Source: a virus. Taken from it: a stretch of DNA of 31,832 nt. Shown piece after piece: positions 23,171 through 29,638 of this stretch. A model generated the notes under the pieces. That model saw nothing but the letters and a program-made list of their open reading frames with translations. It was not told the origin of the DNA and made no database searches. Positions within the stretch are counted from its first letter, which is position 1. Each line of letters begins with the position of its first letter. Position numbers and translations under genes: made by a program. The DNA is taken from positions 1 through 31,832 of the IMG/VR virus record IMGVR_UViG_3300021963_000439, one strand, 5' to 3'.

Positions 23171-23496
23171 TAAGTTCTTTGAGTAGCTTGTATTTCAATA
23201 TCAATATTATCCAAATCAACATTTAAGATACTATCAATATTATATATTAGATCATTATATTTAATGAAATTATATTTGATAGTTAAATCCAAATTTACTC
23301 TATTTCTAACTGTGAATATAGTTTGAACAAAATTATCATTCTGACCATTTTCATTTAATCTCGATGAGTTTTTAGTCGTTACATTTGCCCATATTGAATA
23401 ATCAAAATCAGTAGTAACAACGTTACCACCATAGCCATCAGCAACCGTTGTAGTTTTCCACACTTCTATTGATTTAGTATATTTTCTTGGTGTCAT
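23170..23496 (-). CDS. Head closure protein (SPP1 gp16-like)
   Basis: The 108-aa beta-rich protein matches the phage head-tail joining family: an early IEVWKTTTVADGYGG, DYSIWANVTTKNSSRLNENG in the middle, FTVRNRVNLDLTIKY, and a final strand with IEIQATQ. It seals the head under the connector and gives the tail a docking surface. Both neighbours share a single base with it, so translation is coupled. Confidence 0.85.
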   Translation of the reverse strand: MTPRKYTKSIEVWKTTTVADGYGGNVVTTDFDYSIWANVTTKNSSRLNENGQNDNFVQTIFTVRNRVNLDLTIKYNFIKYNDLIYNIDSILNVDLDNIDIEIQATQRT

Positions 23497-23954
23497 TACA
23501 AAAATCGTCTGTTAACATCAATATTAGATAAGACAAAGTCAGGAACACTATTCATAGCGTTTTTAGTTTCTGAATTATAAAACCAAAAATTGATAAGCTG
23601 TAAGGCACTATCAATTAACTCCGAAGGAATATCCTCAACGCTTGTGTAACCAGTTGTTAAAGTAACCATATTATTAACCGTTGGAACAATAGCATATAAA
23701 GGCCTGTAAATAATATCTAACTCATCTATATTGTCGATTGGATAATCATAAACTCTAACTTGTTGCACTAAAGCACAATCTTTAAAATATACTTTATCAC
23801 GTGTTTTGAATATGTGATTTGTACGTTTCTCAATAAATGAAAGTGCAGAGTTTATCATTCCAGTTATTTCATCATCGGTAATAGTTTGCCCATCATCAAC
23901 TTTAAGATATAACTTGGCTTGTTCTAAAGAAATAACATCGGTATAATCAGTCAT
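23496..23954 (-). CDS. Head-tail connector (gp6-like)
   Basis: The 152-aa protein starts like gp6-type connectors: ISLEQAKLYLKVDD, then DDEITGMINSALSFIEKRT, followed by a beta part and a final helix with LIDSALQLINFWFYN. Such adaptors bind the portal ring from below and continue the DNA channel. It is the second gene after the capsid and precedes the closure protein with a one-base overlap. Confidence 0.88.
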   Translation of the reverse strand: MTDYTDVISLEQAKLYLKVDDGQTITDDEITGMINSALSFIEKRTNHIFKTRDKVYFKDCALVQQVRVYDYPIDNIDELDIIYRPLYAIVPTVNNMVTLTTGYTSVEDIPSELIDSALQLINFWFYNSETKNAMNSVPDFVLSNIDVNRRFL

Positions 23955-24124
23955 TATTTTTTGGTTTTAGTTTCTTTTACTTCCTTCACTTCCTTTACTT
24001 CTTTTATATAACCATAAGTAAGCATTCCTAAAGCTTGTTCTTTAGTTAGCTCAATAGTTTCATCTACCTTATAGGTTTTTTTATTAGAATGAGTGTAAAA
24101 TTGTTTTAATACTTTATATATCAT
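23954..24124 (-). CDS. Small protein with Lys/Glu/Val repeats (56 aa)
   Basis: The ATG at 24124 is preferred. A longer version from 24157 would start inside the terminator hairpin at 24136-24168. The N-terminal part (YKVLKQFYTHSNKKTYKVDE) is a small beta-like module with an ELTKEQALGML helix; the end is a tandem KEV KEV KEV KET tail, encoded by an imperfect 9-bp repeat. Similar short basic proteins follow capsid genes in many phages, but the function is unknown. It overlaps the connector gene by one base. Confidence 0.65.
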   Translation of the reverse strand: MIYKVLKQFYTHSNKKTYKVDETIELTKEQALGMLTYGYIKEVKEVKEVKETKTKK

Positions 24125-24135
24125 AATATTGTAAT

Positions 24136-24168
24136 AAAAAAAAGCCACCACAATCAAGTAGTGGCTTT
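24136..24168 (-). terminator. Intrinsic terminator after the capsid gene
   Basis: On the minus strand AAAGCCAC (from 24168) pairs with GTGGCTTT (to 24141), loop 12 nt, followed by eight T (complement of A at 24136-24143). It lies 19 nt after the capsid stop. It would end many transcripts after capsid and let some read on into the connector genes, giving more capsid than neck protein. The next ATG is 16 nt beyond the arm. Confidence 0.85.
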
Positions 24169-24187
24169 ATGTTAAAAATCTTAATGA

Positions 24188-25339
24188 TTATGCAGTTGCA
24201 GTAAAATCACCATAAACCAATGCTAATGGTTGCTCAACAGCTAACGCTACTTGTGCTTCAATACGAGCAGTAATGTTATTGTTTACAAAGTTAGATCCTT
24301 CAGTTTCTGAAAACTCTAAAGATAATCCTTCAGTAGTTACTTTGTTAACTCTTGTCCAATCACCTACATAGTATTTGTGAGCAGTTAACCAAGTTGCTTT
24401 GAACACTTGAACTCCTGCAACTCTTAAAACTCCACCTTCGTAAGTAACAGCAGACTCTAAATCCATTTTCGCAGTTTTCAAGATATCTAAATAATCAGTT
24501 GGTCTAATAACGATACCATTTACAGTATAGTTAGCATCTTCTAATTTACCAATCTCATTGATAAGCATTTCAGATTTAGTGCTTCCTGTTATAACTTCAG
24601 TTGAATCAGTAGCATCATTAGCTAATACAGTATTAAATGCAGCGTTTTCAGCTTTCAAGTAATCTCTTCTTAATAAATCAGGAATAGCTGAAGTTATGTA
24701 AGATAAGTTATTACGCATTTTTTTAGAGTAACGAGCAAAACCAGCAATAAAGTTTGTTGGAACATCAACAGCAGTAAAATCGTAATCTCTTTGGTTTTTA
24801 GCAGAGTTTTCAGAGTTTGCTCCGATTGATCCTTCACCAGCACCTTCAACTGTATAAGTATAAGTTCCGCCATTAATGTTGATGTTACCTGTTAAGTCAG
24901 CAACGTTTACCATTTGAGCAGGGAATTTAACTATATCAAAGTTATAATCTCTTGGCTCTTCTCCAGTTAAGTTTGCAGTTGTCATGTTTCCAACTGTTTT
25001 CAATCTTACTTTGTTGTTTTCGTGAACATTTGCAATTTTTTCAGCATTGTCTTTAATTACAGATTTGATAGCATCAACTCCTTTGTTAGCAGTTGCTTTT
25101 GCTCCTTCTTGTAATTTAACATCCAATTTGTCAGCGTGATCTTGAACCGCTTTTAAGTCAGCAGCAAATTTAGCTTCAAGTTGATTTTTTACGCTTTGTA
25201 ATTCTGCATCGAAAGTAGATACGATTTCCGCAGTTAATTTTGTTTCAAACGCTTCGATTGCGCTTTTTACTTCAGCAGATGTTTTAGTTTCTAATCCGCT
25301 TTTAATCTGTGCCAATTCGGCTAATAATTTTTCGTCCAT
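24188..25339 (-). CDS. Major capsid protein (HK97 fold)
   Basis: The 383-aa protein has an N-terminal coiled-coil segment of about 100 residues (ELAQIKSGLETKTSAEVKSA and on), rich in Ala, Lys and Glu, that acts as the scaffolding delta domain and is removed by the protease. The rest (about 115-383) shows HK97 capsid features: KFPAQMVNVADL near the start of the mature part, VPTNFIAGFARYSKKM, IPDLLRRDYLKAENAAFN and IVIRPTDYLDILKTAKM. It follows the protease gene by three bases. A strong terminator lies directly behind it. Confidence 0.93.
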   Translation of the reverse strand: MDEKLLAELAQIKSGLETKTSAEVKSAIEAFETKLTAEIVSTFDAELQSVKNQLEAKFAADLKAVQDHADKLDVKLQEGAKATANKGVDAIKSVIKDNAEKIANVHENNKVRLKTVGNMTTANLTGEEPRDYNFDIVKFPAQMVNVADLTGNININGGTYTYTVEGAGEGSIGANSENSAKNQRDYDFTAVDVPTNFIAGFARYSKKMRNNLSYITSAIPDLLRRDYLKAENAAFNTVLANDATDSTEVITGSTKSEMLINEIGKLEDANYTVNGIVIRPTDYLDILKTAKMDLESAVTYEGGVLRVAGVQVFKATWLTAHKYYVGDWTRVNKVTTEGLSLEFSETEGSNFVNNNITARIEAQVALAVEQPLALVYGDFTATA

Positions 25340-25342
25340 TTT

Positions 25343-26011
25343 TTATTTTAAATTTAACGAGTTTCTAAATTGTTTTAACGTGTCTAATAATATCGGCTCA
25401 TCATTTATAGTGGAAGTATCATCCGGCTGCATTGTGAGTGATTTTAATATTGTTTCAATCTGTCTTAATCTCTCATCTGAATAAGGCAAATTATAAGCTT
25501 TTGTAATAAGTTCCATAAGTCCGTAATGGCTTTGGATTGATTTTATATCCTGTACTGTTGACAACTGATTCGCTCCCCAAGATGATAAAAAAGAATATTC
25601 CATTAGCTTATATTCTTTGATAATGCTTTTATCTTTATTATCTCTTTGCATTACTCTATATCCAATGCTTAACTCTGCATTCAATCCAGTATCAAACATA
25701 AGCTTCACATCGGTAAACATATCTTTACCTAATGGCTTATTCATATTGAATTTAGTAGTAGTAAGTAAACCATAAGTATCTTTGGTATCAATAGCCAAAG
25801 GAACGCCAATCATCATTGTTGGATTATGATCCTTCAATACCCGGATGCGTTTAAAGTTTTCGTTTACGGTTTTATCAAATGAACCATAAGCGGAAATATC
25901 TCCATCGCTGTCTTTAAAGTTATAAACGTTAGCATAGGCAGTTATCACGCCTTTGGTTTCGTCTAACTCTTTTAAGTCGTAAGCTAATTGTTTAAACTCT
26001 ATATTATCCAT
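25343..26011 (-). CDS. Prohead maturation protease (HK97 type)
   Basis: The 222-aa protein has the prohead serine protease signature: GVITAYANVYNFKDSDGD, then LKDHNP with the catalytic His62, and LNAELSIGYR with Ser115. It cleaves the capsid delta domain and itself inside the prohead. The start is 21 nt after a -7 box TATCTTTG. In HK97-type phages the portal gene lies just upstream of the protease; here that place is an empty 72-base gap, and the portal is in the inverted block at 14504. Confidence 0.92.
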   Translation of the reverse strand: MDNIEFKQLAYDLKELDETKGVITAYANVYNFKDSDGDISAYGSFDKTVNENFKRIRVLKDHNPTMMIGVPLAIDTKDTYGLLTTTKFNMNKPLGKDMFTDVKLMFDTGLNAELSIGYRVMQRDNKDKSIIKEYKLMEYSFLSSWGANQLSTVQDIKSIQSHYGLMELITKAYNLPYSDERLRQIETILKSLTMQPDDTSTINDEPILLDTLKQFRNSLNLK

Positions 26012-26032
26012 TTAAATTAGTCTTTATAACGA

Positions 26033-26040
26033 CAAAGATA
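26033..26040 (-). promoter_or_regulatory. -7 promoter box TATCTTTG for protease and capsid
   Basis: A full TAnnTTTG match on the minus strand inside the gap between TerL and protease. It is flanked by TTAGTCT (26017-26023) and AGACTAA (26053-26059), an inverted repeat; the latter is part of the 11-bp quasi-palindrome TTTAGACTAAA (26050-26060). This could be an operator for control of capsid expression. The TTTG box is not at its usual distance. Confidence 0.55.
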
Positions 26041-26083
26041 TAAATTTTATTTAGACTAAATATAAATAAGATATATTTTTTTA

Positions 26084-27382
26084 TTAGAATGTAAAAAATG
26101 TTTGTTTTAAGTCAAAATAGAATCGCATGGCCAAAGCATCGGAATAGTCAGGTGAATGTCCTATTAATTCCTTTACTTTCTCTTTTGGAAGTATTCGCAG
26201 TTTACCATCCTGGTCAATCTTATCCCTTTTAACTTGTTCTAACTCTTTGCTTATTATATCTTGTACATCGGCATTGTTGCAATCGATAAATAGTTTATTC
26301 GCCTGGATCAGTTCAGCAAGTTTATAATAGCATTGCGTTTTTAGGTTTTGATACTCTACATTATTGTTTTCCTCTTTTAATGCTTTGGAATTATTTACAA
26401 ATCCTTTACAGCGGACAATATCCACAACACCACCACCAACACCATCTTCATCGGCAACCACATTAGACAATGGGACTCTATGTTTATTCATTAATGATTT
26501 GATTGCTTCGGCAGTTTCGGTAATACTTGATTTGTCTAAAGTAAATATTTCAATAACCCTAAAGCCACTCCAAACTAATATAACCATCTTATCACTTCCG
26601 TATCGAGCAATATCAGCACTAATATACATATCACCACTATCAACAAAGTCGTTAGTAAATATGTTCTGTATCTTATCAAAATCAATAAGCCTTGCAGGAT
26701 CATTGTCAAACTCCCAATTACCATAATATAACCTTTGCTTACTATTTTCATCTAAAGCGAGTAAACTATCTAAATATGATAATGGTAAGTTAGGATTGTC
26801 AGTTGGAAGCGATTGTATAAACTTTCTCGTTTCATTTATAGTTCCGGCAGCAGTAGGAAGGTAAAACTTTGAATAAGTCCAGTTCTTTGCCGGGTTGCAC
26901 GTTCCTAATATCTTTGGAGTAAGGTTAAACTCGTTTAGTTTATATCTTATCCTGGATGTAACTATTTGCCACGCTTTAAATGATATTTGATTGCACTCAT
27001 CTATAAAAGCTCCGGTTATCTCTAACGAACCTAAACTATCAAAGTTAGGATCAGCGGGATAGGAATATAAATCCTTTAAAAGTATTTCGCTTCCATTGGT
27101 CCAGGTTATCACTCCTGTTTGACTATTGTAGTTATAGGAAGTAGATAGTTTTAAATTAGATGTAAGTTCAAAGAAAGTGTTTAAAGTAGTTTCTTTTAAT
27201 GTCTTTAGCTTTGACCTTCCCATTAGCCAACGAGTGCCTGGATAGGTTTGACATTGTTCGATAAGCCATAAAACACCGAGAGCGGATTTGCCACCACCCG
27301 CAGCACCACCATAAAGTATTTCCTTTGTGATATTATCTTTAAGATAATAAACAGCGTGTTCTTGCTTAATTAATAGTTTCAT
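26084..27382 (-). CDS. terL: Terminase large subunit
   Basis: The 432-aa protein has the packaging ATPase and nuclease domains. Walker A is GGAAGGGKS (25-33) and Walker B is GAFIDEC (124-130). The nuclease acidic residues are in ISADIARYG (Asp257), DEDGVGG (from 311) and SPDYSDAL (near 415). It pumps DNA into proheads through the portal and cuts concatemers. It overlaps TerS by 17 bases, the usual tight coupling. The portal gene that normally follows is missing from this position. Confidence 0.95.
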   Translation of the reverse strand: MKLLIKQEHAVYYLKDNITKEILYGGAAGGGKSALGVLWLIEQCQTYPGTRWLMGRSKLKTLKETTLNTFFELTSNLKLSTSYNYNSQTGVITWTNGSEILLKDLYSYPADPNFDSLGSLEITGAFIDECNQISFKAWQIVTSRIRYKLNEFNLTPKILGTCNPAKNWTYSKFYLPTAAGTINETRKFIQSLPTDNPNLPLSYLDSLLALDENSKQRLYYGNWEFDNDPARLIDFDKIQNIFTNDFVDSGDMYISADIARYGSDKMVILVWSGFRVIEIFTLDKSSITETAEAIKSLMNKHRVPLSNVVADEDGVGGGVVDIVRCKGFVNNSKALKEENNNVEYQNLKTQCYYKLAELIQANKLFIDCNNADVQDIISKELEQVKRDKIDQDGKLRILPKEKVKELIGHSPDYSDALAMRFYFDLKQTFFTF

Positions 27383-27797
27383 TTGGTTTTATTCCACTAC
27401 CTAAACTAATAATGTTTGTAGTGATTTCACCGGAGTGTTCTGTTTGAATCCTATCGCTGTATTCTTTAGGCTTTAATTTAGAAAGTTCCCATTTCTTTGC
27501 ATCTATTTTTAACCTTTGAAGTTGAACCCATCCAGGATCAATTTTACCTGTAACCGGATCCCTTTGAGGTTCTTCCATATAATCACGTTCAATACTTTCA
27601 AATTTTACTTCAATCCTATCATCTTTTGCACGTGCGTATTGGTCGGAAAATTGTACATCTTCTTTTACCCATTCGTTAAAAGTATCTCTATTTATAGTTT
27701 TTAATTTTTTAATTGCAGACCGCAAAGAAGCACCATTTTCAATTTCTAAAATGATACTATTAAAGATTTTAGTCTTTTGTTCTTTACTATATGCCAT
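27366..27797 (-). CDS. terS: Terminase small subunit
   Basis: The 143-aa protein has an N-terminal helix-turn-helix (residues about 5-55, ASLRSAIKKLK, then TFNEWVKED) for DNA recognition, a central helical oligomerisation part (WVQLQRLKIDAKKWELSKLK) and the usual PKEYSDRIQTEHSGE near the end. It chooses phage DNA for packaging and activates TerL. A leader with two alternative hairpins (27815-27862) ends 17 nt before its ATG. Confidence 0.9.
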   Translation of the reverse strand: MAYSKEQKTKIFNSIILEIENGASLRSAIKKLKTINRDTFNEWVKEDVQFSDQYARAKDDRIEVKFESIERDYMEEPQRDPVTGKIDPGWVQLQRLKIDAKKWELSKLKPKEYSDRIQTEHSGEITTNIISLGSGIKPNETIN

Positions 27798-27814
27798 AAT
27801 TTTATATTTTTAAA

Positions 27815-27862
27815 AACCTACCACCGGAGCAGTAGGTTACCGGTAAATTTAATTTGCTACCG
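27815..27862 (-). promoter_or_regulatory. Leader with competing hairpins before TerS
   Basis: On the minus strand hairpin 1 is CGGTA/TACCG (27862-27858 with 27845-27841), with a 12-nt loop carrying GCAAATTAAATT. Hairpin 2 is AACCTAC (27838-27832)/GTAGGTT (27821-27815), followed by TTTTTA, terminator-like. ACCGG in the 3' arm of hairpin 1 can also pair with CCGGT in the loop of hairpin 2 (27844-27840 with 27827-27823), which makes a pseudoknot and breaks hairpin 1. The same arrangement occurs at 28322-28372. Confidence 0.6.
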
Positions 27863-27867
27863 TTTTA

Positions 27868-28302
27868 TTATATTAATTCTCCTATTTTACCTAATTCATT
27901 AATAACATCGGGATTATTATCATAATGTTTTGAAATGCCTAATTCTTTAATCTTTTCAATCTTTGCTTTATTAGATCCTGTTGCAAATATACGAGAATGT
28001 GGAATATTTAGTTTATCAGCTTTGCTATACATCATAGATTTAGATGAACGAGCTGAAATAATATAAACAATATTACCTTTATTTATTTCTTCTTGTGCTA
28101 ATTCCATTCCTTTAGCGGTTGACAAAGTTCCATCATAATCAAATGAAACTTTTATTTTTTCAGCTTTAGTTTCGGTCCAGGCTGATTGACAAACTGCATA
28201 ACGTTGCTGTACATCATATTCATCATTCATTTTTTCATCCTCCATACATCTTTGAATGAAGTCAGTTCTATTCTCGCTTGGAGTTGGGTTTGGTATTGGC
28301 AT
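27868..28302 (-). CDS. HAD-like phosphatase fused to a short phage N-terminal domain
   Basis: The 144-aa protein has two parts. Residues 1-43 (DFIQRCMEDEKMN and QQRYAVCQSAW) form a small domain widely found on phage head proteins, usually recognised as FI-RCM...M and QR-AVC-W. Residues 50-144 are a compact HAD fold: FDYDGTLS (53-60, with the nucleophile and acid Asp), IISARSS (motif II), Lys in SNKAKIEKI, and HYDNNPDVI (motif IV). It may remove phosphate from a nucleotide or protein. The fusion is unusual to me. It lies just ahead of TerS in the packaging region. Confidence 0.75.
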   Translation of the reverse strand: MPIPNPTPSENRTDFIQRCMEDEKMNDEYDVQQRYAVCQSAWTETKAEKIKVSFDYDGTLSTAKGMELAQEEINKGNIVYIISARSSKSMMYSKADKLNIPHSRIFATGSNKAKIEKIKELGISKHYDNNPDVINELGKIGELI

Positions 28303-28321
28303 AATAGTTTTTTAATACGTT

Positions 28322-28372
28322 AAACCTACTCTATTGCTAAAATAGGTAAAGAGTAACTTTAATTTACTACTC
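28322..28372 (-). promoter_or_regulatory. Leader with competing hairpins before the HAD-like gene
   Basis: On the minus strand hairpin 1 pairs GAGTA (28372-28368) with TACTC (28355-28351) around a 12-nt loop GTAAATTAAAGT. Hairpin 2 pairs ACCTA (28347-28343) with TAGGT (28328-28324). TACTCT (28355-28350) can instead pair with AGAGTA (28332-28327), giving a crossing alternative that disrupts hairpin 1. The design matches 27815-27862 with different stem bases. It ends 19 nt before the ATG. Confidence 0.55.
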
Positions 28373-28375
28373 CCG

Positions 28376-28591
28376 TTAATTTTTATTCATTAAGTTTCTA
28401 ATCGCTATATTTTTTTTAATCTCATCGTATAGTTCACCGTTGAATTCCAATATGAAATCAGTTCCATTTAAAACCAAACACATTGTTTCGCTGTCAATCA
28501 CATAACAACCATTCACATCAGAGATAACAAAATCAAAGTTTCGGTATTCCTGATCATGTTCAGTTTCTATTAAAACTCTCGGCTGTTTCAT
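28376..28591 (-). CDS. First gene of the leftward arm, hypothetical (71 aa)
   Basis: I do not recognise this protein. It has 71 residues with a regular beta pattern (FDFVISDVNGCYVID, then MCLVLNGTDFILEFNGE) and a short helical end (IAIRNLMNKN); it may be a small beta-barrel. Its ATG lies only 5 nt after the -7 box TATCTTTG, so the mRNA probably starts at or next to the start codon, as a leaderless transcript. It heads the whole late arm and could be an early regulator or packaging factor. Confidence 0.65.
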   Translation of the reverse strand: MKQPRVLIETEHDQEYRNFDFVISDVNGCYVIDSETMCLVLNGTDFILEFNGELYDEIKKNIAIRNLMNKN

Positions 28592-28596
28592 AAAAA

Positions 28597-28604
28597 CAAA
28601 GATA
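28597..28604 (-). promoter_or_regulatory. -7 promoter box TATCTTTG, start of the leftward arm
   Basis: A full TAnnTTTG match on the minus strand, with the final G 5 nt before the ATG at 28591. It stands back to back with the rightward promoter at 28628-28658, forming the divergent control region 28592-28679. The matching upstream box is weak, so it may need an activator. Confidence 0.6.
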
Positions 28605-28627
28605 ATTAAAAAATAATTATAAAAAAG

Positions 28628-28658
28628 TTTGGTAGTTAATTATAAATAACTATATTTG
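28628..28658 (+). promoter_or_regulatory. Strong rightward early promoter TTTG-N19-TATATTTG
   Basis: TTTG (28628-28631), a 19-bp spacer and TATATTTG (28651-28658) match the full Bacteroidota promoter. The spacer contains TTAATTATAAAT, which recurs in the promoter at 30380-30410 (15 of 19 spacer positions identical). TAATTATAAA occurs again at 28614-28623, just upstream. The start of transcription should be near 28663-28666. Confidence 0.8.
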
Positions 28659-28679
28659 CATATAACTAAAACAAAAATT

Positions 28680-28766
28680 ATGAAAACATTTTTATCAAAA
28701 CAAAAGTACCAAGTTTACGCAATTGGATTCATTGCAGTATATTTTTTAACCAGATTTTTATATTAA
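28680..28766 (+). CDS. Tiny membrane peptide (28 aa)
   Basis: An ATG 21 nt after the strong promoter starts a 28-residue peptide: a basic head (MKTFLSKQKY) and one hydrophobic helix (VYAIGFIAVYFLTRFLY). It is the first reading frame of the early transcript, and the next gene starts two bases after its stop. Small early membrane peptides can change host membrane functions or superinfection. Coding is inferred from promoter, spacing and composition; no family is recognised. Confidence 0.5.
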   Translation: MKTFLSKQKYQVYAIGFIAVYFLTRFLY

Positions 28767-28768
28767 TT

Positions 28769-28999
28769 ATGAGTATCAGAGCAAAGCAAAAATTCTATAA
28801 CCAAGCAGTAATACTTGGAATAGATTTAAAGGATTTGGATGTTGAGAAATTAGATTTTTCAGCACCACAGAAACACAAGAGCAGTTTTAAGAAACGAGCT
28901 TCAGAAATAAAAGAATTATACAACTATCGATTTCCGGTTTATGTAGAGCCAAGAAGTTTTGATTTCGGATTGTTTAACATTGAATTTAAAAGAAAATGA
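28769..28999 (+). CDS. Early hypothetical protein (76 aa)
   Basis: I do not recognise this protein. It is basic, 76 aa, with a helical start (AKQKFYNQAVILGIDLKDLD) and an aromatic end (DFGLFNIEFKRK). It has no membrane segment or Cys. It follows the tiny membrane peptide and overlaps the next start by ATGA, so it is part of a chain of small coupled early genes. A nucleic-acid or host-factor binding role would fit its charge but is a guess. Confidence 0.6.
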   Translation: MSIRAKQKFYNQAVILGIDLKDLDVEKLDFSAPQKHKSSFKKRASEIKELYNYRFPVYVEPRSFDFGLFNIEFKRK

Positions 29000-29109
29000 C
29001 AGATCAAGAAAAAAAAGAATTAGACTATGTCTTAAAGACAGCTATGCAAGTAGCATTAGGAATAGCAGTATTGTTTCTTGGATTACTAATTATAACTAAT
29101 CTATTATGA
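28996..29109 (+). CDS. Small membrane protein (37 aa)
   Basis: The ATG overlaps the preceding stop as ATGA, and its own stop overlaps the following ATG in the same way. The 37-aa product has a charged start (MTDQEKKELDYVLKT) and a single membrane helix (VALGIAVLFLGLLIITNLL). The two coupled junctions and the clean membrane helix support a real gene although it is very short. Its role is unknown. With the 28-aa peptide it is the second small membrane protein of this early operon. Confidence 0.6.
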   Translation: MTDQEKKELDYVLKTAMQVALGIAVLFLGLLIITNLL

Positions 29110-29429
29110 AGAAGTTAATATTAGACTCGATATTGGATTTTTGTAATGAGAACTATAATTGGTTTGATTATTATATTAACTCCAAAGGCTTTGAAATTTA
29201 CGATAATGATTTCAATGTTATTGCTGTTGTTGATTTTGAGGTTGAGGTTGAGGTGTATCGTAAGCCATGCACCGGTAATTATTTCAATCCGCCTGAAACA
29301 GGTGAATGTGATTTTATACTTTACGAAATAACTGTACACGAAGTTTATAACTCAAAAGGCAAATTACTGCCAAACTATAAATTGAAACTACAAAGCGAAT
29401 TGGATAACGTAAAAGGTAAAATAATATGA
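29106..29429 (+). CDS. Early hypothetical protein (107 aa)
   Basis: The protein has a helical start, a strand pair (FEIYDNDFNVIAVVDFEVEVE) that is cut here to short pieces by Asp and Glu, the loop CTGNYFNPPETGECDF and a final charged helix. The NPPE loop after a Cys is seen in small conserved phage proteins of unknown function. It is coupled by ATGA to the genes on both sides. No enzyme motif was found. The reading frame is strongly supported by these overlaps, but function is unknown. Confidence 0.65.
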   Translation: MKKLILDSILDFCNENYNWFDYYINSKGFEIYDNDFNVIAVVDFEVEVEVYRKPCTGNYFNPPETGECDFILYEITVHEVYNSKGKLLPNYKLKLQSELDNVKGKII

Positions 29430-29635
29430 CAGCAGTAGAATGGTTAGAAGATTGTTTAACAGAGCAATATCCAAATGGTAAATTTGTTTGGAATACAAGA
29501 GCAGATATAGAAGCTTTATTTAAACGTGCCAAAGAAATGGAAAAGCAACAGATAGTTGAGGCAAGAGTAAAAAAACCATTACAATCAGAATGGGATGAAG
29601 CAGAACAATATTACAACGAAACTTTTAACAAATAA
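29426..29635 (+). CDS. MTAVEWL-type early protein (69 aa), copy 1
   Basis: The protein begins MTAVEWLEDC and holds the helix KRAKEMEKQQIVEA. A shorter relative at 30024-30224 has the same start and the same AKEMEK helix, so the two are paralogues. I have the impression that small proteins beginning like this are widespread in Bacteroidota phages. The product is acidic and helical with no known catalytic motif. It is coupled by ATGA to the gene before it. Function unknown. Confidence 0.65.
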   Translation: MTAVEWLEDCLTEQYPNGKFVWNTRADIEALFKRAKEMEKQQIVEARVKKPLQSEWDEAEQYYNETFNK

Positions 29636-29638
29636 ATT

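Noticed and set aside
23954-24010. KEV tandem repeat as a mobile or regulatory repeat
   Set aside because: It is an in-frame 9-bp coding repeat that makes a charged tail, with no copies elsewhere.
24125-24157. Upstream start for the small protein after capsid
   Set aside because: It would begin inside the terminator hairpin; the ATG at 24124 lies 16 nt beyond it.
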